Part shown: positions 30,001 through 40,508 of the stretch, piece by piece
How the letters are laid out: each line of letters starts with the position of its first letter
Numbering within the stretch: the stretch's first letter is position 1
NCBI GenBank assembly: GCA_963579025.1
Contig: CAUZFZ010000024.1
Coordinates: 21,719 to 85,718 of the forward strand
DNA: 64,000 nucleotides
Reading direction: 5' to 3'
From: CAUZFZ01 sp963579025
GTDB taxonomy: Bacteria; Planctomycetota; Planctomycetia; Planctomycetales; Planctomycetaceae
Program-made: the position numbers and the translations under genes
Notes under the pieces: generated by a model
What the model was told of the DNA's origin: nothing
What the model saw: the letters and a program-made list of their open reading frames with translations, nothing else
The model's database searches: none

Positions 30001-30459
30001 TGGGTCTTCCTGGATCGCAACGGCGGTCACCCTGCATCGTCGGCGGACCGTTGTGCGATCCGTCGCTGGACGGCTCCCGACAGCGGGACGATCGAGATCA
30101 TCGGCATGCTGAAGCACGTTCCTGAACCGGGGAATGGAGTCCGCGGCCGGATCGTCCACAGTCGTGATGGTGTCGTCGGTGAGTACCGTGCGGATCACTC
30201 GGAGTCAGTTATCAAGCTGGTCAAGCTGGCTGTGGAAGGCGGTGACACAGTCGACTTTGTCGTAGACTGGCAGGGTCAGATTCTTCACGACGAATACGAG
30301 TGGTCGGTCGTGATTCGACAGACGTCGCCGGTGTCGCCTGAAGTTCAACAGGTCAACGAGTGGCAGTCACAGCGGGACTTCACAGGCGACGCGCAGGACC
30401 ACTGGCTGGACTTTGTGCATGCCCTGCTAATGGCCAACGAGTTCGTGTTTGTTGATTAA
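27088..30459 (+). CDS. PVC-type exported cytochrome with DUF1549 and DUF1553 domains
   Basis: About 1123 residues. The ATG at 27088 or the GTG at 27118 (AAGGTG upstream) both give a signal peptide; the frame from 26986 is too long. Order of parts: a planctomycete-type cytochrome c module with the haem motif CIACH (C60, C63, H64) and the ligand-like KMPPEEPL; DUF1549 (SIDTHILHRLEEAGL through TRGLMGLTVTCARCHDHKYDP, which carries a second CxxCH); an insert; and DUF1553 (LARAIVDPTNPLTARVFVNRVW). Near residues 930-1060 there is an extra beta-rich insert before the final helix. These proteins are abundant in planctomycetes and thought to be periplasmic redox or polysaccharide-related proteins. It is followed by a DUF1501 gene, its usual partner. 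Confidence 0.9.
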   Translation: MRSATSKVYTVRIAFVTVFSLFPLVCLTADTVPGETGVAPSAADADFFERRIRPILVEHCIACHGPKKQESGLRLDTRQSIIKGGDTGSAANPGKPKKSLLLSAIRQTGDLKMPPEEPLRPEQIRHVERWIQRGLPWPEKSVIIAGRADVGAAAHWAFQPIANAPVRDGSRSSIDTHILHRLEEAGLKPGPRADTVTLIRRATLDLTGLPPTPEEVEAFQRESKSDPKGAFASQVDRLLDSPRYGERWGRYWLDVARYADNKGYVFFEDKNFPWAWTYRDWVIRAFNEDLPYDRFLLEQIAADQLDLDGDRRSLAALGFLTLGARFMNNTHDVIDDRIDVVTRGLMGLTVTCARCHDHKYDPIPQADYYSLYGVFRSSSEPILQPEFTAPSDTDEYRTFAAGMTERVTKLETFIETQRQQTMKGARDRATEYMLAVHRRRGHPNTENFMLLTDKGALIPAVIRRWEAYLKRTRRETHPVWTVWHRFFDLSDEEFAGAAARVHADLFKSTPPDDDSAPTINPLIADKFADQVPSTMNDVARLYGELFQSVDAQWQELLLQESASPPTRLEADAAEEIRQVLYGAGSPAAIPRQLGWGFLDLLPDRPTQGEFKKLIGEVEKWSKSQPGAPPRAMTLRDNESPYSPVVFLRGNPNREGTPVPRQFPQILAGSDRMPFTSGSGRLELARAIVDPTNPLTARVFVNRVWLHHFGRGLVNTPGDFGLRSSPPSHPRLLDELASALVKNGWSVKYLHRLIMNSSVYQQAAMPRTGTEPKQVDPENRLLSHFPRRRLDFEATRDSLLAVSGALDVTMGGPPPNVLNGFTPRRTVYGFVNRMDLPGLMRAFDFPEPAATSPQRETTTIAPQALFFLNHDFVSECARRLLRRPDVSELSEPPLRVARIYRIVFGRDPDPEEAAVARMFLQPRSESAASKAWTYGFGGVDEDTQKVTGFTRLTHWTGSRWQAGPKLPDPKLGWVFLDRNGGHPASSADRCAIRRWTAPDSGTIEIIGMLKHVPEPGNGVRGRIVHSRDGVVGEYRADHSESVIKLVKLAVEGGDTVDFVVDWQGQILHDEYEWSVVIRQTSPVSPEVQQVNEWQSQRDFTGDAQDHWLDFVHALLMANEFVFVD

Positions 30460-30509
30460 TCTGAGTCCCCTCTTCCCGTGGGAGAGGGCCAGGGAGAGAG
30501 GTAAGCCCG

Positions 30510-31904
30510 ATGGACAGTCCCATTATCAGTCGCCGGGAACTGCTGGCCAGATCCGGCACTGGCTTCGGCATGCTTGGCCTTGCCGGTCTGCTGCAGCAGG
30601 AGGCAGAAGCAGACAGTGTGAGTCCGCTCGCACAGAAAACGCCGCATTTCGAGCCTCGGGCCAAGCGTGTTGTGCACCTGTTCATGAACGGGGGCCCGTC
30701 ACAGGTCGACACGTTTGATTACCGACCGTTGCTCGAAAAGTACGCCGGACAACCGCTTCCCGGTGGCAACTTTCGCACCGAGCGTCAGACAGGTGGACTA
30801 CTGCCCTCGCCGTTTAAGTTTCGGCAGTATGGCGAGTCAGGTCAGTGGGTCAGCGATCTGTTCAGGAAAACGGCCGCGTGGCACATCGACGACATGGCGG
30901 TGATCCGTTCGATGCAGGCTGAGGTGCCGAATCACGAACCGTCCCTCATGCTCATGAACTGCGGCGACGCTCGTCTGCCGCGACCGAGTTTCGGTGCCTG
31001 GCTGACTTACGGGCTGGGCACAGAAAACCGAAACCTGCCGGCGTTTCTGGCGATGTGTCCCGGCGGGTACCCGATCGTCGCGACACGCAACTGGCGTTCG
31101 GCATTTCTCCCGGGAGCGTGTCAGGGGACCTACATCAACACGCAGCATTCTGACGTCGAAAAACTGATCGAGAACATTCGCAACAGCCGACTGTCGGTGG
31201 ACGATCAACAGCGGCAACTGCAATTGCTGCGACTGCTCAATGCTCGTCACGCGCAGAAGCGGGCGTTCGATCCGCAGCTCGAATCGCGGATCGAATCGTT
31301 TGAGCTGGCGTTCCGCATGCAGACGGAAGCTGCGGACGCATTCGACATCAGCGGCGAACCGAAGCACCTTCAAACGGCCTACGGAACGGGCACGCATGCA
31401 CGTCAGTTGCTGATCACGCGACGCCTGCTTGAACGCGGCGTCCGGTTCATTCAGGTCTGGAGCGGTGCTGGCCAGCCATGGGACAACCACAGCGGCTTGA
31501 AACAGAATCACCTGAAACTCGCTGCTGAATGGGATCAACCAATCGCGGCTTTCCTGACCGATCTGAAGCAACGAGGCCTGCTGGACTCCACGCTGGTGTT
31601 ATGGGGTGGAGAATTCGGCCGCACGCCTGTCGCTGAGAAGCCCGCTTTAAACGGCCGCGACCACAACCACTACGGCTTCACGTGCTGGCTGGCCGGAGGT
31701 GGTGTGCGCGGTGGATACGCTCATGGTGCGACCGACGATTTCGGGTTCCGAGCGGTCGAGAAACCGATGCCTGTCCACGACCTGCACGCGACCATGCTGC
31801 ACCTGCTGGGGTTCGACCACACCCGGCTGACGTATCGATACGCCGGCCGAGACTTTCGGCTGACCGACGTACACGGAAACGTCGTGCCCGAGTTGCTTGC
31901 ATAG
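30510..31904 (+). CDS. Tat-exported DUF1501 protein
   Basis: A 464-residue protein beginning MDSPIISRRELLARSGTG, a twin-arginine signal, with GAGAGAGG ahead of the ATG. The body matches DUF1501, a family related to alkaline-phosphatase/sulfatase folds: FMNGGPSQVDTFDYRP, LPSPFKFRQYGESGQWVSDLF, WSGAGQPWDNHSG and LWGGEFGRTPVAEK. The aspartate and histidine residues in those motifs are the likely metal ligands. It begins 50 bases after the DUF1549/DUF1553 gene, a pairing found again and again in planctomycetes and presumed to act together outside the cytoplasm. Biochemical role remains unknown. Confidence 0.92.
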   Translation: MDSPIISRRELLARSGTGFGMLGLAGLLQQEAEADSVSPLAQKTPHFEPRAKRVVHLFMNGGPSQVDTFDYRPLLEKYAGQPLPGGNFRTERQTGGLLPSPFKFRQYGESGQWVSDLFRKTAAWHIDDMAVIRSMQAEVPNHEPSLMLMNCGDARLPRPSFGAWLTYGLGTENRNLPAFLAMCPGGYPIVATRNWRSAFLPGACQGTYINTQHSDVEKLIENIRNSRLSVDDQQRQLQLLRLLNARHAQKRAFDPQLESRIESFELAFRMQTEAADAFDISGEPKHLQTAYGTGTHARQLLITRRLLERGVRFIQVWSGAGQPWDNHSGLKQNHLKLAAEWDQPIAAFLTDLKQRGLLDSTLVLWGGEFGRTPVAEKPALNGRDHNHYGFTCWLAGGGVRGGYAHGATDDFGFRAVEKPMPVHDLHATMLHLLGFDHTRLTYRYAGRDFRLTDVHGNVVPELLA

Positions 31905-32041
31905 TCTCGTTCTAAACAGGCTCGTTCGCGTTGCTCTCCAAGGAACGACCCGGCCTTCCGCCAGTGCCTGTTCGGAACAGGTCCGGGATCGCAATAATTT
32001 CCGAGCACTTGAATTCACTCTTACTGTCCGAAAGAAATCCG

Positions 32042-33289
32042 ATGCGACGCCTACTCATATGCCTCTTTGCAACGACGATTACGTCCGGGCACCTGCGTGC
32101 CGAGAACTGGCCTCAATTCCGAGGCCCCACCGGGCAAGGCATATCCAGCGAAAAAGATCTGCCACTGCGTTGGTCCGAGACCAAAAACATTGCGTGGAAG
32201 ACCGAGATCCCCGGTGAAGGCTGGTCTTCACCGGTCGTGTTTGATGACCGTGTGTATGTGACGTCCACGCTGAATGAGGGCACCGAGTGCCGGGTCATCT
32301 GCCTGGACCGCAAAACGGGAAAGATCGCCTGGAATACTCCCGTCGGTACGCAGGTCACGAAGAAGAAGCGTCGGGAGAACTCGTATGCGACGCCGACGCC
32401 TGTGGTTGACGGGCAACGGGTTTACGCCGTCTTCGGCAGTGGGCTGATTGCCGGGCTGAACATCGATGGCAAGCTGCTGTGGACGAATCGTGAGGTCGAA
32501 TTCTACAGCCACCACGGACTCGGCTCGTCTCCGACGATGTTCGAAAATCTGCTGATCATGCCGTTCGACGGCAGTGATGAAGCCGAGGCAAAGGTTGGTT
32601 GGAAAATCCCGTGGGACAAGGCGGTGATCCTGGCTCTGGATGGGGAAACCGGCAAAGTGGCGTGGCGTGGACGCCGCGGGCTCTCGCGAATTTCGCACCT
32701 GACACCGGTTGTCTATGGAAGCGGGGAATCGGCTCAACTGCTAAGCAACGCAGGTGATGCCGTTCAGGGTTTTAATCCCCGAACCGGCGAACGGCTGTGG
32801 AGTGTCTACAGCAAAGGCGAAGGAGTGACGCCGTCACTGGTCGCCGCCGATGGGCTGGTGATTACGTCCTCCGGCTTTGAGGATCCGACACTGCGGGCGA
32901 TTCGTCCGGATGGTCAGGGCGATGTCACAAAAACGCATATTCAATGGGAGCAGAAGAAGGGCGTCCCGTTGCTGGCTTCGATGGTGCATGTGAAACCGCA
33001 CCTTTACACACTGACGCGCGAAGGCGTTGTCACGTGCTTCACAGCAGCGTCAGGCGAGATTCTCTGGCAGGAGCGAATCGGAGGCCTGCACTGGTCATCG
33101 CCGGTGTATGCGGATGGTCATATCTATTGGCTGGATGAAACCGGCGTGACGACCGTGATACGGACAGGTACCGAGTTCAAACTGGTGGCCACCAATCCGA
33201 TTGGAGAAAGGTGCCAGGCAACTTACGCCGTATCACAGGGGCAGATCTTCATTCGTGGTGAGAAACACCTGTTCTGCGTTGGTAAGTGA
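32042..33289 (+). CDS. Secreted PQQ-type beta-propeller protein
   Basis: A 415-residue exported protein. The ATG at 32042 starts a signal peptide (MRRLLICLFATTITSGHLRA) and is preferred to 31931. The mature part begins with the familiar ENWPQFRGPTGQGIS, then WKTEIPGEGWSSPVVFDDRVYV, and repeats of the type ICLDRKTGKIAWNTPVG and LALDGETGKVAWRG, which form the blades of a PQQ-like eight-bladed propeller. PQQ-ligand residues of alcohol dehydrogenases are not obvious, so this is likely a binding or scaffold propeller. It follows the DUF1501 gene after 137 bases. Confidence 0.88.
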   Translation: MRRLLICLFATTITSGHLRAENWPQFRGPTGQGISSEKDLPLRWSETKNIAWKTEIPGEGWSSPVVFDDRVYVTSTLNEGTECRVICLDRKTGKIAWNTPVGTQVTKKKRRENSYATPTPVVDGQRVYAVFGSGLIAGLNIDGKLLWTNREVEFYSHHGLGSSPTMFENLLIMPFDGSDEAEAKVGWKIPWDKAVILALDGETGKVAWRGRRGLSRISHLTPVVYGSGESAQLLSNAGDAVQGFNPRTGERLWSVYSKGEGVTPSLVAADGLVITSSGFEDPTLRAIRPDGQGDVTKTHIQWEQKKGVPLLASMVHVKPHLYTLTREGVVTCFTAASGEILWQERIGGLHWSSPVYADGHIYWLDETGVTTVIRTGTEFKLVATNPIGERCQATYAVSQGQIFIRGEKHLFCVGK

Positions 33290-33309
33290 GGATCGTCGCC
33301 GGCTTGGGT

Positions 33310-33443
33310 TTGATTGCTGATTGTCGATTGATGAATTGTGATTTACGAAGTGTCAATGCGGTCGACCATCTGGAATGTCCACCGCTCCTTCGTCCGCAAG
33401 TACTTCGCAAATCAACACTCATCAATCGACAATCATCAATCAA
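33310..33443. repeat. Palindromic element between the propeller gene and cysE
   Basis: Outer arms 33310-33334 and 33419-33443 pair at 24 of 25 positions (TTGATTG...GATTGATGA). A second pair, around 33337-33351 and 33402-33416, extends the stem with GATTTACGAAGT against ACTTCGCAAATC. The element starts 20 bases after the propeller stop and is AT-rich compared with its surroundings. Confidence 0.85.
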
Positions 33444-33519
33444 CTCTGCAGCTCTGCGATTCTCGTCGCTGCGATAACATGCTTGTCGATGCGTCCGTGT
33501 TACGAAAAGGAAACTTACC

Positions 33520-34326
33520 GTGTCAGTTGTTGATCCCATCTGGGAAACGATTCGCGAAGAAGTCGCCTGTGAAGTGCAGCGAGAGCCGATGCTCGCCAGT
33601 TTTCTGCATGCGACTATCCTGAAGCACAAGCGTCTGGAAGACGCACTCAGTTTCCATCTGGCCGGCAAGCTGCCGTCCGAAACGCTGTCCAGTATGCTGA
33701 TCCGCGAAGTGATCGACGAAGCCCTCGCCGACGACCCGTCGATCGGTGAGTCTGTGCGAGCGGACATTCTGGCGGTACGCGACCGGGACCCGGCGACCGA
33801 CAAGCTGTCGATCCCATTGCTTTACTACAAAGGCTGGCACGCAATTCAGTCTCATCGTGTGGGCCACTGGTTGTGGACCAACGGCCGCGAGCCCCTGGCG
33901 CTGTATCTGCAGAATCGCATCTCTGAAGTCTTTGCCGTTGATATTCACCCGGCCGCGCGCATCGGGAAAGGCGTCATGATCGATCACGGCACCAGCGTTG
34001 TGATCGGCGAGACTGCAGTGATCGAAGACAACGTCTCGATGCTGCACGAGGTCACGCTGGGCGGCACCGGCAAACAACACGGTGACCGGCATCCGAAAAT
34101 CCGCCACGGAGTACTGATCGGTGCAGGTGCCAAGATACTGGGCAACGTGGAAGTGGGAGCCGGCGCCAAGGTCGGAGCCTGCAGCGTAGTCCTCAATGAC
34201 GTACCACCACACTGCACAGTGGCCGGTGTCCCGGCAAAGATTGTAGGTCGCGCCGAATTCGATGAACCGGCGCTGGAGATGAATCATTGTTTGCCCGCCA
34301 GCCATTCCGGCGGCGACGGCATCTGA
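33520..34326 (+). CDS. cysE: Serine O-acetyltransferase
   Basis: Makes O-acetyl-L-serine from serine and acetyl-CoA, the first step of cysteine synthesis. 268 aa with a GTG start preceded by AAAAGGAAAC. An N-terminal helical domain (about 1-130; SVVDPIWETIREEVACEVQRE) carries the trimer contacts. The left-handed beta-helix starts at DIHPAARIGKG. The catalytic pair D141 (VDIHPAA) and H156 (IDHGTSVVIGE) has the same 15-residue spacing as E. coli D143/H158. LGGTGKQHGDRHPKI is the acetyl-CoA-binding stretch. A C-terminal tail (FDEPALEMNH) after AGVPAKIVG could carry the feedback-inhibition and CysK-binding end, though it does not end in Ile. No cysK lies in the window. Confidence 0.95.
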   Translation: MSVVDPIWETIREEVACEVQREPMLASFLHATILKHKRLEDALSFHLAGKLPSETLSSMLIREVIDEALADDPSIGESVRADILAVRDRDPATDKLSIPLLYYKGWHAIQSHRVGHWLWTNGREPLALYLQNRISEVFAVDIHPAARIGKGVMIDHGTSVVIGETAVIEDNVSMLHEVTLGGTGKQHGDRHPKIRHGVLIGAGAKILGNVEVGAGAKVGACSVVLNDVPPHCTVAGVPAKIVGRAEFDEPALEMNHCLPASHSGGDGI

Positions 34327-34409
34327 TGTCACATTTCGTGTCGAGTGAAGTTCCGACAGTGTTCGCTCACTCACGAAACATCATTGTCGATTTCGCGGAG
34401 TGGGCACGC

Positions 34410-35204
34410 CTACCCCCGCCTCGACACTAGCACGAAATCGAGCTGATCATTCTCGAAATAGAACAGTAGTTCTAAGTCACTGCGGTCATAACGTATCCAC
34501 TCGGGGATACGACTGCCGTACAATGTGACACCGCCACCTTCGCAGTCCGGGTCTCCCAGAGCATTCATGACTTCCTGGCGTGTGGATGTACAAGTAATCC
34601 CGCTGATTCCTGAGTTGGCCAGAATCGGGATAGCAATGGCGGCTGGAACTGCGCCCCTTGCACCTGACAAATCGCCAATGGTGAGTCCGTCGGGGACGCG
34701 TTCAGGACCAGTCGTGTCGAATGACACAACAAAACCCTGCTTGACGATTTCATTTATCTGCATTCGAAAGTCACCGTAGCTGCGCCAGTCGGCAGCGTAG
34801 AAGTGCTGCTCGAATGCAAGTTTCTTAAGGACAGGCTCGATTCCGTCCCAGGCACGGCGAATCTCATTGGGGTCGAACTTTATTCGATGGGTCACCAAGT
34901 CGATGAAGGAACTTGCTGCAATGGAATCCTCGCTGGCAGCGTCCGACATCAGGTAGTCAATGTAGGCATTACTGTAGTAGCGAAACACACGGCAGGGCAT
35001 TACCGAGAAGTCTTCGATCCAACACATCGCGTCCCGTTCGAACAATTTCCTGGCCTCACTGAGTGTGAGCCCGAAAAAGTTCGTATACGCCCAAGGCGTG
35101 TCAATGTTCCACGGTTCGCTTCGCCAGTCCTCTTCGGTTGGCACGCACATCGTGGTGACTCCAGAAGAACGGAAACGGTGATTCCCCCACCACTCATCAG
35201 ACAA
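34410..35204 (-). CDS. Hypothetical protein
   Basis: A 264-residue protein with no domain I recognise. It has no signal peptide; features are a Trp-rich N-terminus (MSDEWWGNHRF, WNIDTPWAYTNFFGLT), several cysteines, and a C-terminal part (STRQEVMNALGDPDCEGGG, then DLELLFYFENDQLDFVLVSRRG) that recalls small contact-dependent-immunity or SmpA-like folds without a firm match. The start is only six bases beyond the stop of the big upstream fusion gene, so translation may be coupled. Codon use looks less G+C-biased at third positions than neighbours, which would fit recent acquisition; I did not compute it. Confidence 0.6.
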   Translation of the reverse strand: MSDEWWGNHRFRSSGVTTMCVPTEEDWRSEPWNIDTPWAYTNFFGLTLSEARKLFERDAMCWIEDFSVMPCRVFRYYSNAYIDYLMSDAASEDSIAASSFIDLVTHRIKFDPNEIRRAWDGIEPVLKKLAFEQHFYAADWRSYGDFRMQINEIVKQGFVVSFDTTGPERVPDGLTIGDLSGARGAVPAAIAIPILANSGISGITCTSTRQEVMNALGDPDCEGGGVTLYGSRIPEWIRYDRSDLELLFYFENDQLDFVLVSRRG

Positions 35205-35209
35205 CCGTT

Positions 35210-38995
<3,786 letters not shown>

Positions 38996-39148
38996 AGTTG
39001 TGCTCCAATCAATCAGGAAGTCATGCGCACGCATGGCGTGTTTGTTGTGGACCAGTTGCAGAATTCGGCCCCGAAAACTCGTTGCGGCGCCGACAAAACA
39101 ACCAGCCGTTGGCTGCGCCCATCACCGTGGTCTGGCTCAGGCCATTCT

Positions 39149-39281
39149 AGTGCTTTGTCATGGTGGAAACTTAGGGTTGGGTGGCTGGGGTCGAGCGAAG
39201 CGAGCCCCCAGCGTTGTCGGACTGGGGGCTCACTTCGTTCGACCCCAGCCACCCTGACTTTTGACTCTGACAACGCACTTA
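39149..39281. repeat. Palindromic element ending in the ruvB stop codon
   Basis: The inner arms 39179-39211 and 39222-39254 pair at 31 of 33 positions. The weaker outer ends share AGTGC-T-TTGTCA and run to 39280. The TTA at 39279-39281 is read on the minus strand as the TAA stop of ruvB. A left end near 39149 begins TAGTGC, so both termini look alike in inverted order. No ORF lies inside. Confidence 0.8.
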
Positions 39282-40349
39282 GAACAGTGTCGCCTGCCCT
39301 GAGGAGTTGTCGTCAGGTTTTGACATGCCCAGGTGTTCGAAGCCGGTTGCGGTGATTGTCCGTCCGCGCGGCGTGCGTTGGATCAGGCCCAGTCGCAGTA
39401 AGAACGGTTCGATCTCGTCTTCCAGCGTGTCGACCGGGATGTTCAGGCTGTGAGCCATCGCCTGGACTCCGGCTGGCCCTCCTGCGAAGACTCGGACGAT
39501 TGTCTCGAGATATCTGCGATCAAGCTGCTCCAGACCCAGATGGTCCACTTCCTGCATCTTCAAAGCGAGGTTGGCCACTTCAAGCGTGATGTGTCCGGAC
39601 GCTTTGACCATGGCATAGTCGCGCACCCAGCTCAGCAGATTGTTCGCGATCCGCGGCGTGCTGCGGGCTCGTCGAGCGAGTTCGATGGCGGATTCCGCGT
39701 CAATCGTCGTTTTGAATTTGGACGCATTTCGCTCCACGATTTCAGTCAGCTCTTCGACGCTGTAGTAATCGACGTGCAGCCTGTTGACGAATCGGTCGCG
39801 CAGTGGAGCTGTCAACATGCCACTGCGTGTCGTTGCACCGATCACTGTAAAAGGTTCGATCTGCATGTTGATCGTGCGGGCACTCATCCCTTCGCCCAGC
39901 GTGATGTCGACGCGGAAATCCTCCATCACGGGGTATAGGAACTCTTCGACCGCTGGCGACATGCGGTGGATTTCATCGATGAACAGGACCGACCCGCGCG
40001 ATGCGTTCGTCAGGTGCGGCAGCAGATCCTTGGGAGCCGCCAGCAGTGGACCCGATGTGATCAGGCACTCGGTGCCCAGCTCACGCGGCAGGACTGTGGC
40101 GAATGTCGTTTTGCCCAGCCCGGGAGGGCCGTCGAGTAGCAGGTGCCCGAGCGGTTCACTGCGCATCCGGGCGGCGTCGACCATGATCTGCAGTCGTTCG
40201 ACCACTTTACGCTGGCCGACGATGTCACACAGACGCTGTGGACGGAGCTGTTCGTCGTGCTGCGAATCGTTCAGTGTCGACGGAGAATCCTGACCAGGCT
40301 GCCGAACATCCTCTTCGGGATCGCCTTCGAAGATTTTCTCGCGTGCCAT
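39279..40349 (-). CDS. ruvB: Holliday junction branch-migration helicase RuvB
   Basis: Hexameric AAA+ motor that with RuvA drives branch migration at Holliday junctions. The start at 40349 (356 aa) has GGAAGGATCGAGGG before it; the frame from 40427 adds 26 residues with no RBS. Walker A is GPPGLGKT (residues 74-81), Walker B DEIH (125-128), sensor 1 GATTR, arginine-finger LRDRF, and the C-terminal winged helix contains RTPRGRTITATGFEHLG. The N-terminal 35 residues are acidic and longer than in E. coli. It stands alone: ruvA and ruvC are not in the window. The 3' end coincides with a palindromic element. Confidence 0.97.
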   Translation of the reverse strand: MAREKIFEGDPEEDVRQPGQDSPSTLNDSQHDEQLRPQRLCDIVGQRKVVERLQIMVDAARMRSEPLGHLLLDGPPGLGKTTFATVLPRELGTECLITSGPLLAAPKDLLPHLTNASRGSVLFIDEIHRMSPAVEEFLYPVMEDFRVDITLGEGMSARTINMQIEPFTVIGATTRSGMLTAPLRDRFVNRLHVDYYSVEELTEIVERNASKFKTTIDAESAIELARRARSTPRIANNLLSWVRDYAMVKASGHITLEVANLALKMQEVDHLGLEQLDRRYLETIVRVFAGGPAGVQAMAHSLNIPVDTLEDEIEPFLLRLGLIQRTPRGRTITATGFEHLGMSKPDDNSSGQATLF

Positions 40350-40508
40350 CCCTCGATCCTTCCGTCCCGACACGGTCTTCGCGAAAAGGTGAATGGCTGA
40401 TGAAAAGTCACCTGCAGCCGCGGTCATCAGACCGTGGGTTCGGAGTCATTCCCGCCGTCTGACGACGGTAGCTACTGGTGACGCACCCGGTGCGATCGTG
40501 TTGCCTGA

